Shown: positions 41,044 to 50,951, counted from the stretch's first letter. The stretch: 64,000 nucleotides of DNA from JAAXHB01 sp965221635 (GCA_965221635.1 OZ244902.1:496001-560000); one strand, 5' to 3'. Translations and numbers: made by a program. The notes: generated from the sequence alone by a model not told the origin.

Positions 41044-42165
41044 ATGAAGTCATCTGTGGTGGCGCCGACGACGCTTGGTGATCGGATCACCAGCTTGGAC
41101 ACGATTCGTGGCGTGGCCGTGTTGGGAATACTCACCATGAACGCCGTGTCCTACGGGTTTGTGAACGTGGGGCCCTACTTCAACATCGACGCCTCAAGTC
41201 CGCAAAGTTGGCTGGACTGGATCATCGGCGCAACCGGCGAGATCTTCTTTGATCAGAAGTTCATGGCCTTGTTCTCCATGCTGTTCGGCGCGGGGATCGC
41301 GCTGTTCGCCGATCGGGCCGCCGCCAAGGCCAAACGTGCCACGCTGCTCAGCCTGTGGCGCAACTTGTTGCTGCTGGTGATCGGCTTGGCGCACACGGCA
41401 CTGTGGGTAGGCGACGTTCTGGTGCTGTACGCGCTTTGTTCACCGGTTCTGCTTGTGCTGCGAAAGCGATCACCTCGCTTCCTGCTGGTAGCGGGCGGGC
41501 TGTTGATGCTCGTCTCACCGGTCGCAGCGATCCCGGCGCAGGCAACCATCGGCGCCGACGGCGGAGGTCTCGGCGAGTACTGGGGCATCAGCGGGGAGAT
41601 GTCCGACGCGGTGGGACTGTGGATTCTCGCGGATCTCTTCGGGCGGGCCTTGGCGATGATGCTCATCGGTGTGGCCCTCTACAGAACCGGGTTCCTGTCC
41701 GGCACCATGACCCGGCGCGCCTATCGCCGATTTGCGCTGTGGGGGGCAGGCGTGGGGTTGCTTCTCAGCGCCGGCGGATTTGCGTGGGTGGCGGGGTCGG
41801 GGTTCAGCCCCGGCGTGGCGTTGATCGGCACGATCCCGAACACCGTCGCCACCATCGCGGTGAGCCTGGGCTATGCGAGCTTGATCATCCTGTGGCACAA
41901 GCGAACCACCAGCGGCGCCCTCAACGCACGAGTGCGAGACGTGGGCCGGATGGCGCTCACCAACTACCTCACCCAAACCGTGCTCGGGGTCGTGGTGCTG
42001 CGCGGCTTGTTCGACCCCGACGACATCAGCCGAACGTGGCTGGTGGTGTTCATCGGCGCGGTCTGGGCGCTGCAGTTGTGGTGGTCGAGGGCGTGGCTTG
42101 CACGCTTCCGCTACGGCCCAGCGGAATGGACTTGGCGTCTGGCCACCTACCGTCGCATTCCCTAA
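41044..42165 (+). CDS. DUF418 family membrane protein
   Basis: The 373-residue protein has about nine transmembrane helices. It matches the DUF418 pattern: SLDTIRGVAVLGILTMNAVS at the start, FDQKFMALFSMLFGAGIALF, LLLLVIGLAHTALWVGDVLV, VGRMALTNYLTQTVLGVVVL and the tail YGPAEWTWRLATYRRIP. The family is related to acyltransferase-like membrane proteins; function is not established. GAGAGGAAACGAAG precedes ATG 41044. The 23-bp repeat array lies directly upstream. Confidence 0.87.
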   Translation: MKSSVVAPTTLGDRITSLDTIRGVAVLGILTMNAVSYGFVNVGPYFNIDASSPQSWLDWIIGATGEIFFDQKFMALFSMLFGAGIALFADRAAAKAKRATLLSLWRNLLLLVIGLAHTALWVGDVLVLYALCSPVLLVLRKRSPRFLLVAGGLLMLVSPVAAIPAQATIGADGGGLGEYWGISGEMSDAVGLWILADLFGRALAMMLIGVALYRTGFLSGTMTRRAYRRFALWGAGVGLLLSAGGFAWVAGSGFSPGVALIGTIPNTVATIAVSLGYASLIILWHKRTTSGALNARVRDVGRMALTNYLTQTVLGVVVLRGLFDPDDISRTWLVVFIGAVWALQLWWSRAWLARFRYGPAEWTWRLATYRRIP

Positions 42166-42277
42166 CCGGTGATCGCCAAGGCCCCAGAGCGAAAAAGGCT
42201 CAAGCCCCAGCCAATATCCTGCATCCCCGGACGTCAGGATCCGTTGGCGCGTGGGTCCTGGAGGCGCCCTCGGAGCG

Positions 42278-43564
42278 TTACGGCCCTAGCAGCGCCACCG
42301 GCACCACTGCAATCCCGTCTTGACGTCTGTAGGCGTACGGGCCGGTGGTGAGCACCACAGCATCGGCGAGTTCGTCCCCGATTTCGTTGCGAAGCCAGTG
42401 GAGGTGGCGCACATCGGCGTCGTTCACCGTTTGTGACAGCTTTACTTCGACTGCAACCACCCGACGGTCCCACCCCACGACCACAAAATCGATCTCGCGG
42501 TGACCTCCCCACGTGCGAAGGTGATTCACCGACGCCTCGCTTGACTGGGCGTAAACGCGCAGATTCAACGCCACCAAAGACTCGAACAGAGCACCCAACA
42601 GAGTGCCGTCTCGTGGTATCTCAGGTCCAGCCGAAGCGCCCTTCATCAGTGTGTCTGCCTCGATGCGGAGCAGCGCGGCTGCCAGGGCAGGATCAGCAAG
42701 GCTGTGCTTGGGCCCTTCGGCGAGTCGGGCCAATCGATTACGGGTCGGTGTCCATGCCGGAACGGGATCGAGGACGTAGAGGCCCTCCAGGGTGTCTATG
42801 TACGGTGCCGTCGCCTTGCGGCTGGGTTTGTCTCCGTGGCCCGCGGTGGCGGCGTCACGTATCTTCTCGTAGGACGCTGTGGTGGAGGTGGCCGCTGCGT
42901 AAGCGACAAGCCAGCGACGAAGCGCGGCGGGGTTGCGGATATTGCGACCCGACTCGGGGAAGTCCCTGTCGACAATGCGGTTGACGTAACCGGCAAGCGC
43001 AGCGCGGCGCACCTTCGGCGACACGTGTCGCAACCCTGGAAAACCACCCTTGAGGATCTCCGAGACGTAGTCCCCCAGCCGGGCGGCTGTGTGGCCGAAC
43101 ACCTTGGGGCGCTCTCCGGCGAGCATGGAGGAGAGACTCACCGCAGGCGAGAGCCACAGCTCTGTGTCTCGTCGTTCGCGCAGGCTCAGGGGCCGCATCC
43201 GCACGCTGACAATGCGGCCTGCGCCTGAGTGTGTTGGTGGCGTTGACGGAGAAGCTGACCCTGTGAGAAGGAACCGACCCGCAGACGGATCATCGTCCAC
43301 GCAACGGCGGACCACATCCCAGCTGGAAGGCATTCGCTGCCACTCGTCAACCACGGTAAGCCCAGGATTTTGGTCGAGTAGCCAGGGGTCTGCTTGCAGG
43401 GCTTCGAGTTCGCCAGGATCGTCAAGTGCGAAGTAGTTGGAGCCCCGCTGGAGCGCGGTCGTTGTCTTGCCAGTGGCCCGCGGGCCCTCCAGGGAGACCG
43501 CAGGCAAGCCCGCGAGCAGTTCGTCGAGTTCGTCATCGACGACACGCCTCCAGTATTCGCCCAT
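42278..43564 (-). CDS. AAA ATPase with DUF4143 domain
   Basis: The 428-residue protein has an N-terminal AAA_14-type ATPase (Walker A LEGPRATGKTTTALQ, Walker B LTVVDEWQRMP, sensor GRFLLTGSASPS). The C-terminal DUF4143 domain has RDFPESGRNIRNPAALRRWL and the nuclease-like HREIDFVVVGWDRRVVAVEV then K motif. That motif resembles the D-ExK fold of PD-(D/E)XK proteins. Such proteins are widespread, often in accessory regions, with unknown function. GAAGGAAGG precedes ATG 43564. A 23-bp repeat array lies 43 bp upstream. Confidence 0.85.
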   Translation of the reverse strand: MGEYWRRVVDDELDELLAGLPAVSLEGPRATGKTTTALQRGSNYFALDDPGELEALQADPWLLDQNPGLTVVDEWQRMPSSWDVVRRCVDDDPSAGRFLLTGSASPSTPPTHSGAGRIVSVRMRPLSLRERRDTELWLSPAVSLSSMLAGERPKVFGHTAARLGDYVSEILKGGFPGLRHVSPKVRRAALAGYVNRIVDRDFPESGRNIRNPAALRRWLVAYAAATSTTASYEKIRDAATAGHGDKPSRKATAPYIDTLEGLYVLDPVPAWTPTRNRLARLAEGPKHSLADPALAAALLRIEADTLMKGASAGPEIPRDGTLLGALFESLVALNLRVYAQSSEASVNHLRTWGGHREIDFVVVGWDRRVVAVEVKLSQTVNDADVRHLHWLRNEIGDELADAVVLTTGPYAYRRQDGIAVVPVALLGP

Positions 43565-43908
43565 GGTCCTTCCTTCTGGTGGCCCGGTGCCCCTGTCTCA
43601 AGCCAAGGGTACAGCTTCGCGAGCTTCTAGGGTACAGCTTCGCGGGCTCTTAGGATACAACTTCGCGGACTATTAGGGTACAACTTCGCGGGCTCTTGGG
43701 GTACAACTTCGCGGGTTTGGGAGTAGCGCTGATGGGATGATCATCTCCCTGCAGTCTGGGGCGACCTGAGACTCGGCTCGCTCTTGCCCGCGGCGGCCCC
43801 TGTCGGAGCCTGATATCGGGCGCCGGCTCTCGGCGCGGCAGGAGGGTGCCCCTCAGGCTTGCACCAGGCGCACGTCTTCGGTGCGACGGGGGTGTTGCCG
43901 GAGTGGGG
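43565..43908. other. intergenic region upstream of the DUF4143 ATPase
   Basis: The 344 bp hold the five-copy repeat array (43607-43721). The remaining ~185 bp up to the CoA transferase stop contain no recognisable gene or structured element. Confidence 0.5.
43607..43721. repeat. five-copy 23-bp tandem repeat upstream of DUF4143 ATPase gene
   Basis: Units start at 43607, 43630, 43653, 43676 and 43699, an exact 23-bp period. The consensus is GGGTACAACTTCGCGGGCTC followed by TTA. On the strand of the ATPase gene each unit contains GCGAAGTTGTACCCTA. The array is 43 bp from that gene's start codon, so it lies in its promoter or leader. The sequence is unrelated to the 23-bp array at 40886. Confidence 0.88.
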
Positions 43909-45111
43909 TTAGCCGGCTATTGCTCTTTTTTGGCGGAGGTTGGCTATTTCTTGGGGGGTGAAGCCTGCTTCGGTGAGCACCTCATCCGTGTTCTGGCCTG
44001 GCCAGGTCGGTGAGGTTGTGGCGGCTTGGCCGGGGGTGCGGGACATGGGTGGCACTGGGGCCACCTCCACGGCATCGGGGTTGGGGGCCGGGTCGGCCGC
44101 GTCGTTGGCGGCTTGATCGGTGGCGTTCGGCAGCGGGGTGAACGTGCCTCGGGCCAGGTGGTGGGGGTGAGCGGCGGCCTCGTCGAAGGTGAGCACCGGC
44201 GCCACGCAGGCATCGGTGTGGGCCAGCAGATCGGCCCACTCGTCGCGGGTCTTCTGGGCGAACACCTCAGCCAGGCGGGCCTTGAGTTCGGGCCAGCGGG
44301 CCCGGTCGTACTGGTCGGGCAGGTCGTCGGCCTCACCGAGGCCGATCAAATCGAGCAACAGCTTGTAGAAGTGCGGCTCAATGGGCGCCACCGACAGGTA
44401 CTTGCCGTCGGCGCACTCGTAGATGGAATAGAACGGCGCGCCACCGTCAAAGAGGTTCGAGCCCATCTCGTCGCTGTGCATCCCGGCAGCAGACATGCCG
44501 TAGAACACTCCCGCCAGCGACGCCACACCGTCGGTCATTGCGACGTCGATCACCTGACCCTTCCCGCTGCGTGACGATTCCCACAACGCGCACACCACGC
44601 CGTAGGCCATGGTGAGTCCGCCACCGGCGAAGTCACCCATCACCTGAAGCAACGGCACCGGCGGCCCACCGGCCGGGCCGATCGCCCGGATCAGCCCGGT
44701 GAGCGCCTCGTAGTTCAGCGAATGACCGGCGACTTGTGACAGTGGCCCTGTTTGACCCCAGCCGGTGAGACGGGCATAGACGATTGCCGGGTTGACGGCC
44801 ATCACCTGCTCGGGCCCCACGCCGAGCCGTTCCACCACTCCTGGCCGAAAGGCCTCCATGAACACGTGCGCCCCCTCGGCGAGACGCAGCACCGTGGCCA
44901 CCCCGTCGGGATGCTTCAAATCCACCGCGATCGACCGGCGCCCGCGATCCCAGCTCGAGTACGGCCTCGGTTGCGGCGAGGCTGGCACCTTGCTGAGCCG
45001 GTCCACTCGCACCACGTCCGCGCCCATGTCGGCCAACCGCAACGACCCGTACGGCAGCGCACCCAAGCCGGCCAATTCCAACACACGCACACCCTCAAGA
45101 GGCCCAGGCAT
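43909..45111 (-). CDS. CaiB/BaiF family (class III) CoA transferase, alpha-methylacyl-CoA racemase-like
   Basis: The 400-residue protein begins PGPLEGVRVLELAGLGALPY, the class III CoA-transferase/racemase start. It has RVDRLSKVPASPQPRPYSSW-DRGRRSIAVDLK, RLTGWGQTGPLSQVAGHSLN (His of racemases), LLQVMGDFAGGGLTMAYGVV (Asp, the racemase or acyl-carrier Asp) and FDGGAPFYSIYECADGKYLS. The His and Asp context is that of alpha-methylacyl-CoA racemase, which epimerises 2-methylacyl-CoAs, so racemase is more likely than transferase. ATG 45111 has AAGGAGCGA upstream. The frame open to 45318 is not supported. Confidence 0.85.
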   Translation of the reverse strand: MPGPLEGVRVLELAGLGALPYGSLRLADMGADVVRVDRLSKVPASPQPRPYSSWDRGRRSIAVDLKHPDGVATVLRLAEGAHVFMEAFRPGVVERLGVGPEQVMAVNPAIVYARLTGWGQTGPLSQVAGHSLNYEALTGLIRAIGPAGGPPVPLLQVMGDFAGGGLTMAYGVVCALWESSRSGKGQVIDVAMTDGVASLAGVFYGMSAAGMHSDEMGSNLFDGGAPFYSIYECADGKYLSVAPIEPHFYKLLLDLIGLGEADDLPDQYDRARWPELKARLAEVFAQKTRDEWADLLAHTDACVAPVLTFDEAAAHPHHLARGTFTPLPNATDQAANDAADPAPNPDAVEVAPVPPMSRTPGQAATTSPTWPGQNTDEVLTEAGFTPQEIANLRQKRAIAG

Positions 45112-45378
45112 CGACTCGCTCCTTCGTTCGTGTTCACATCGCGCCAGCGCGTTCTCGGTGGGACGCCGGCCGCGGTGAACTTGCATATCTGCCGGCCCTC
45201 GATTTCGCGCCTGATGCGGGCGCGGCTCGGCTCCAGGCTGAGTGCATCGTCGACTTCCGAGACTGACATTGGCCCACTTGTTGGTGCCGCACCGAAGCCG
45301 GTTCGGCAGGCCTGTCATGCGCCTGGCGCGCAGCCTGATGACCCAGACGCCGGCGGAGGGCCAACAGAAATCGGATCG

Positions 45379-48300
45379 CTAGGCGATGTCGAAGTACCCG
45401 AAGGTTCTTGTCAGCAGCGACGCCATCTGTGCCCTGGTGACGAACGCGAACGGGTTGAAGTTGCCGCTTCCGTCGCCGAGTGTGACTTCCAGGTACTCAA
45501 GGGCGCTCACTGCACCGTCGAACTCTGCGGGAAGTGCTTCGGACACATCGTCAAATGATCCCGACCTCGCTATGGCATCCACGAGGACTTCACCGTTGGC
45601 GAGTTCCACCCCGGAGCGGGAAACGTGCTGCAACAAGCGAACCAGCAGCACCGCCAACTGCGCACGCGTCACGTCTTGGTGGGGATCGAACTGGCTGTCG
45701 GAGCGGCCCTTGATCACACCGGCGCGGGCAAGTCTGTTGATCGCGTCCGCCGCTTCTGTCGGCACGTCGTCGAGATCCTCGAAGTCGACCTCGTCAGCGG
45801 GTTCGAGCACCACTGCACCGAGCGTGGCGGTGCGAGCCAAGAACACCGCCAGCTGCCACCGCGTCAGGCGCGCCCAAGGATCGAACACGTCACCCGCCCC
45901 GGATCCTTGTGTGATCCCGAAATGTTTCAAGCAGGCAATCGACACTTCGTGAGTGCCGCCTGCTTCCACATCGGAGAAGCCATGCCCGGTTTCGTCCACG
46001 GAGTCACAAGGCGATGGCGGCGGCCCGCTTGCAGCCGGGCCGGCCGGAGCCAGGAACACTGGAAACACCGGTACCGGTGCCGGTGTCGGCACGGTCACCG
46101 AGAATGAGAGCTCGGTGAGGCCACCCTGCCCGTCGTTCGCGGTGACTGTGACGGTGACCGTGCCGAATGCAACGGCCTCAAGGTTCAGGCTTTGCTCGGT
46201 GGCATCAATCGTGGCCGTGACCACGTCCTCGTTGCTGGAGACCACCGAGTAGGTGAGGTCGTCCTCGGGATCCGAGAACACATGTTGATCTTCCTCTTCG
46301 AGTGGGATCGCGCGACTCGATCCCCGCTGCATCGACATGCCCGGAAGGTTTCGTTCCACCACGGGCAGCTGATTCGGAACCGTCACCGTGAACTTGGCGG
46401 ACACCTCCAAACCATCAGGGTCAGTGGCGAACACGGTGATGGCCACGGTGCCTCGTGCCACACCGGTGACGGTGAGCACGTTGCTTGCCGAATCAAGCTC
46501 GATGTTCGCGCTGTCGGTTGCCGGGTGCGTGATGCGATATGTGAGCGTGTCGCCGTCGGGATCCTCGAAGAGAACGTCGGTGGTGCTAGCCAGGTTGCGC
46601 GTCCAGGACTTGCCCACCTCCACGCTCACGTCACCCAAGGTGCCCTTCAACACGGGCGCCTGGTTTGCCACGGTCACGGTGAACGTGTGGGACCCGGTCT
46701 GGTTGGCGTCATCGGTGGCTGTGACCGTGATGTCCGTTGTGCCCATGGCGATTGCGGTGACGACGACCTCGGTGGTGTCGGCATCAATGGTTGCGGTTGC
46801 CTTGGTCGTGTCCGTGCTCGTCACCGAGTACGCGAGTTGCTTGCCCTCAGGGTCGAAGAACACTTCGGATCCGTCTTCCTCGAGGGCGACGCGAATGCTG
46901 TTGCCCGGTTTCACGCCCTGGTCCGAAATGGCGTTTCTCACAACAGGCACACCGTTGGTGACCGTCACTGTGAAGGTGATGGTGGCGGTTGAAGAACCAG
47001 GATCCGAGGCCGTGATCGTCACATCGGACGTGCCCTGGGCCACGCCGGTCACCTGTGCTGTCTTGCCTTCCGTGCCGATGGTCGCGGTTGCTGCCGCCTC
47101 GTTGCTTGATGCCACCGTGTAGGTGAGCGCTTCTCCGTCCGGATCGGTGAACAGGGCTTCCGTCTCGGACTCGATCGTGACTTGGGAGCTGTTGCCCGGG
47201 TCAAGCGTGAGGTCGTTCACGACGCCGGAGGCGGTTGGGCTTCTGTTGGGAACGGTCACCGTGAAGCTGGTGCCAACCGAGGCATGAGTGTCGCTGGCTC
47301 TCACCTCGATCTGAGACGCTCCCGGCGAAACAGCCTCAAGCGTGATCGATGTGCCGTCGCGGTCCAAACCGGCCTTCACAACCTCGGGCTTCGACGAGTT
47401 GACGGTGTAGGTGAGGTCGTCAAGATCCTCGTCGGTGAACACGTGAGCCCCGGCTGTTTCGAGCGGAACTGTGGTGTTCGTTCCGGTGTTGAACTGCTTG
47501 GCTGAGATGGTGTTCAGCACCTGCGGCACGCAATTGAGTGCCTGTGCGCCGAACTCTTCCGAAGTCGCCGCTCCGTTGCCGTCCACGTCCACTTCGAGAG
47601 CGGGATAGTGGCATGCCATGCTGAAACCCCAACGATCGCTGTCCCACGAGGCGTAGATGCCGCTGTACTGATCGGCTTCCACGATCACATCGGTTGGCGT
47701 TGTCATCTCGGTGGTGGTCTTGCCGAAGCTCGCCAAACTGCCTGCGCTCTGGGCCTGACCGGACTGGTCGCGATCCCAGTATCCGTCGGTGACCGTGCCG
47801 GCATTGGCGCCGACCAAACCGCCGAGTGCCGGGTTGGCGGCAGTACCGGTGAGCGACATCTTCGTGGCGGCGTAACTGTGCTTCACCGTGGCCTTGGCGG
47901 CGTTCTCGGCCACCAAACCCCCTAGCGTGTAGCTGCGCTGGACCTGATCGTCGGTGCCGCCGGTGGTGACCGTGCCCGCGACCGAACCCATCGAGTAGCC
48001 GTTTTCGACACGTCCGTGGTTCACGGCCGCAACGCCGCCAAGGCGCACCTTGTCCGCGGTGACGGCCAGGCTCACCGTGGAGTAGCTGTTGGACAGCACA
48101 GCCGCGGAGCTGTTGTTGCCCGAAGGCGCAAGTCCGTTCGCGCCGAGCAGGCCGCCCGCCCGCACATCGGTTCCCGACACGGCGACGCTGCCTGTGCTGA
48201 AGTTGGCGTTCGTGGTGCCCTCGTTCACGCCTGCCAGGGCGCCCACCCTCAGCACCGGAACGGTGGCCGGGTTCGTGGTGCTCGCCGTGCGCCTGATGTT

Positions 48301-50598
48301 CACGTTGGCCAACCCGAGGTTCCTGATAGTGCCATCGCTGCCAATTCCGGCAAACAGGCCCACGTCGCGATGGGTTGCCCCGGACGGGGGCGCGGTGCCC
48401 TTGCCGAGATCCATGGTCATGTGCTCGATCACGTGACCGTTGCCCTCGAAAATGCCCGTGTAGCGGGCAGGGGTGGCGGTGCCGGTGGTGTACTGATCGC
48501 CTATGGCAGCCCACCCCGCTCCGGAGTTCCAAAATGATCCGGAGTGGTCGGTTTCGTTTACGGTGTCGTCGTCATTCGAGTCGAAGTCCAGGTCGCCGTG
48601 GAGTTCGTAGCCCTCGCAACCGGTGGTGGGGCAACCCATGGCGGATTTCGCATTCGGGAATGCAGCGTCGTAGGAGGTCTGATCGGCGGAGGCGACCACG
48701 CCGTCACCGTTGAGGTCATAGCGCACCGCGTCCAACTGTGCCAGGGAGGCGACCTCGATCAGGCCGTCATTGTCGATGTCGTAGTCGACGATGGTCAGTT
48801 CCTCGAGCGCAGCGAGGCCGTGACCCCACTCAGAGTTGGGATCAGGGAGATCATCAGGGTCGGCCTGCTGCACGGCTCCGTTCTTAAGGTACGTGGCGAT
48901 CTCTGTCGGCGTGTCGAAGTTCGCATTGCCCTTAAATCGATCAACCACCAAGGCAGCCATCCCAGCCACATATGGAGACGATTGGCTTGTGCCTGGGAAC
49001 CAACAAGTGTTGCTGCCCCTGGGGAGCGGATTGTACACGCTGGAGAACGCACAATCCGCGCCGACAAGGTCCGGCTTGATTCTGCCGTCGAGTGTGGGCC
49101 CCCGGTTGCTGAAAGGCTCCAACGTTGACGTGGCGTAGTAGGGTGCCGCTCCCACCGCCAACATCCCCGCCTCCGCGCTTTCTGCAGGATTTGTGATGTG
49201 GTGACTAGTGGATTGGTAGGTTGGAACCGCATTGTACCACGCGAGTACTTGAATCCACGTGGGGGGATCCGTACAAGCAGCATCCCGCACAATCTGGAAC
49301 GCGTATCTGCCACCATCATCTTCGGGATGGGGATACTTTACCGCCGTGATCGGATACCTGGAGATCTGACCATCTACCTCGCTCTGCCATGCAAAACCCT
49401 CCGCTACCTTGTCCGTAATGGACTGGTTGTTGCCGTCCGAGGCTGTGCGGTATAGCTGGAGGCGCATATCACATCCAAGGTCTGGCCAATCGTCTTCCCA
49501 GCGCATGTACAACAGCACTTCGGGTGCGTCACCTATGGTCAAGGAGTTACGATAGACCGGGTTGGTGGCAGTGCTGAAATTGTGGGTATTGATGTTATCC
49601 CCGGTACCGGCGTTGAAAGCTCCGTGCCATACGTTGCCTGCATCGTTGCCGGCCGAGTTTACCCACAGGATCCCTGCCTGGGCAGCCTTACTGACTGACC
49701 TCAGTGGGCTGTCACTGTAGAATGATCTACCGTCACCTGGTCCATCGGGATTCCAACTCACCGAATGGTTGATAATGTCCACGTCTTGTTGGATCATCCA
49801 ATTGACTGCATTCAGTAGGTCACCTGGTGTACGCGGATCGGACAGGTAGAGGGAGGCATTGGGTGCCATGTCGATGATTGCCTCTGCTACGGCAGTTCCG
49901 TGAGCGCCTTCCTCACAGTTCTGGGTTGTGCTATCTGGGTCAGTGGGTGGAAAGCAATACATCCCTGCGGGCTTAGGTACCTCACCTCGGGCTTGTAGGA
50001 TCTGGTAGTACTTGAAGCCGGTGTCAATCACACCAACCTTCACGCCCTCGCCCAAGTAGCCTGCTCGATGCCATGTGGTCGCCTTGTGTACGGTGACCCC
50101 TTGGCTCGACCTGAAGTCTACGAGATTGATGTGATCGGGCGAAGGTGGGATTATCTTCCGAATTGCCGTCACAAATTGTTCTGCGGCGAGGGTCGGCAAC
50201 AGGTTGGTCGCTATGTGCGCCTCCAGGAAATCGGGGCCGACCATCGATGGAACAATGCCTCTGGTGTTGAGCCATGCAAGCAGCAGAAGCTGCCGATGGT
50301 CGTGGTGAACGGTTACATGCAACGTTCCGGGTGAAGCCACAGACGCCGGGCTCGCCTCGCCGGTTGTGGATGAGACTGCGTTCTCCTGCTGTCGGCTGAG
50401 GATCCCTCGAATGATCGAGCCCAACTTTGGATTGTCGATCGGCGCGGCATTGGTGTCCTTCCCTTCGGCGGGGAGAACGCCAACGTCTTGGTCGTTGCTA
50501 TTGTGAGGCTCTGTGTGAGTTGGTGTGGTTTGCAGCAATATCAGAAGGGCTGCGCTGATTGCGATCCACGCTCGGTGACGTGGCCTTGTGGGAGGCAT
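45379..50598 (-). CDS. giant secreted subtilisin-like protease with GLUG module, Ig-like repeats and SLH domains
   Basis: The 1,739-residue protein has a signal peptide (about residues 1-29, AWIAISAALLILLQTTP). An S8 serine protease domain follows, with triad Asp192 (VKVGVIDTGF), His233 (EEGAHGTAVAEAI) and Ser538 (FPGTSQSSPYVAGMAALV), plus the oxyanion Asn in VNSAGNDAG. The 300-residue spacing between His and Ser is large because of a beta-rich insert. Next come one GLUG module (about 604-1016) of the type seen four times in the protein at 8120-14029, five or six Ig/cadherin-like repeats (VFTDEDLDDLTYTV and similar; 1020-1535), and three C-terminal SLH motifs (HGFSDVEAGG, VDFEDLDDVP, FDDVSEALPA). 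SLH domains bind cell-wall polymers, so it is probably a surface-held protease. Confidence 0.88.
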   Translation of the reverse strand: MPPTRPRHRAWIAISAALLILLQTTPTHTEPHNSNDQDVGVLPAEGKDTNAAPIDNPKLGSIIRGILSRQQENAVSSTTGEASPASVASPGTLHVTVHHDHRQLLLLAWLNTRGIVPSMVGPDFLEAHIATNLLPTLAAEQFVTAIRKIIPPSPDHINLVDFRSSQGVTVHKATTWHRAGYLGEGVKVGVIDTGFKYYQILQARGEVPKPAGMYCFPPTDPDSTTQNCEEGAHGTAVAEAIIDMAPNASLYLSDPRTPGDLLNAVNWMIQQDVDIINHSVSWNPDGPGDGRSFYSDSPLRSVSKAAQAGILWVNSAGNDAGNVWHGAFNAGTGDNINTHNFSTATNPVYRNSLTIGDAPEVLLYMRWEDDWPDLGCDMRLQLYRTASDGNNQSITDKVAEGFAWQSEVDGQISRYPITAVKYPHPEDDGGRYAFQIVRDAACTDPPTWIQVLAWYNAVPTYQSTSHHITNPAESAEAGMLAVGAAPYYATSTLEPFSNRGPTLDGRIKPDLVGADCAFSSVYNPLPRGSNTCWFPGTSQSSPYVAGMAALVVDRFKGNANFDTPTEIATYLKNGAVQQADPDDLPDPNSEWGHGLAALEELTIVDYDIDNDGLIEVASLAQLDAVRYDLNGDGVVASADQTSYDAAFPNAKSAMGCPTTGCEGYELHGDLDFDSNDDDTVNETDHSGSFWNSGAGWAAIGDQYTTGTATPARYTGIFEGNGHVIEHMTMDLGKGTAPPSGATHRDVGLFAGIGSDGTIRNLGLANVNIRRTASTTNPATVPVLRVGALAGVNEGTTNANFSTGSVAVSGTDVRAGGLLGANGLAPSGNNSSAAVLSNSYSTVSLAVTADKVRLGGVAAVNHGRVENGYSMGSVAGTVTTGGTDDQVQRSYTLGGLVAENAAKATVKHSYAATKMSLTGTAANPALGGLVGANAGTVTDGYWDRDQSGQAQSAGSLASFGKTTTEMTTPTDVIVEADQYSGIYASWDSDRWGFSMACHYPALEVDVDGNGAATSEEFGAQALNCVPQVLNTISAKQFNTGTNTTVPLETAGAHVFTDEDLDDLTYTVNSSKPEVVKAGLDRDGTSITLEAVSPGASQIEVRASDTHASVGTSFTVTVPNRSPTASGVVNDLTLDPGNSSQVTIESETEALFTDPDGEALTYTVASSNEAAATATIGTEGKTAQVTGVAQGTSDVTITASDPGSSTATITFTVTVTNGVPVVRNAISDQGVKPGNSIRVALEEDGSEVFFDPEGKQLAYSVTSTDTTKATATIDADTTEVVVTAIAMGTTDITVTATDDANQTGSHTFTVTVANQAPVLKGTLGDVSVEVGKSWTRNLASTTDVLFEDPDGDTLTYRITHPATDSANIELDSASNVLTVTGVARGTVAITVFATDPDGLEVSAKFTVTVPNQLPVVERNLPGMSMQRGSSRAIPLEEEDQHVFSDPEDDLTYSVVSSNEDVVTATIDATEQSLNLEAVAFGTVTVTVTANDGQGGLTELSFSVTVPTPAPVPVFPVFLAPAGPAASGPPPSPCDSVDETGHGFSDVEAGGTHEVSIACLKHFGITQGSGAGDVFDPWARLTRWQLAVFLARTATLGAVVLEPADEVDFEDLDDVPTEAADAINRLARAGVIKGRSDSQFDPHQDVTRAQLAVLLVRLLQHVSRSGVELANGEVLVDAIARSGSFDDVSEALPAEFDGAVSALEYLEVTLGDGSGNFNPFAFVTRAQMASLLTRTFGYFDIA

Positions 50599-50951
50599 TG
50601 GTGCAGAGGGCGCGGTTCGTTAGGCGCCCGTGGGATCGGGTGGCCTGCGACAGGCTGAGGCGATGCCTGTGGAACTCCGGTTGCTGGGCATGGAGGGGGC
50701 GATTACAGGCCCAACATGATCAATATCCATAGTGAGACATTCTCATGTGGCAATGTTACCTGAGACAGTGAGCGTGGCTTAGCCGGCTGCAGTGATGGGG
50801 GGCCTGTGCCACGATCGACGCGCTCCCCTTGGCCACGCGATTACTCCGGCGGTGCCTGAGCCATTTAGCCTGGCTTGCGTTGGCATGGCGAGGCAGCGAT
50901 GCGGTTGGTGAACATTCAACACAACACCCGGTGGAAGAGAGGCGGTAGCAG
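50599..50951. other. divergent intergenic region (protease / rhodanese)
   Basis: The 353 bp between divergent starts should contain both promoters. A moderately AT-rich patch lies at about 50705-50770. No gene, repeat or strong hairpin was recognised. Confidence 0.4.

Noticed and set aside
40886..43721. 23-bp arrays considered as CRISPR
   Set aside because: The units are contiguous tandem copies without unique spacers and there are no cas genes nearby.
44916..45269. minus-strand frame beginning MSVSEVDDALSLEPSRARIR
   Set aside because: The first ~50 residues look somewhat protein-like, but the frame runs out of phase into the CoA transferase gene and no family is recognised. It might be a fragment, but I cannot support it.
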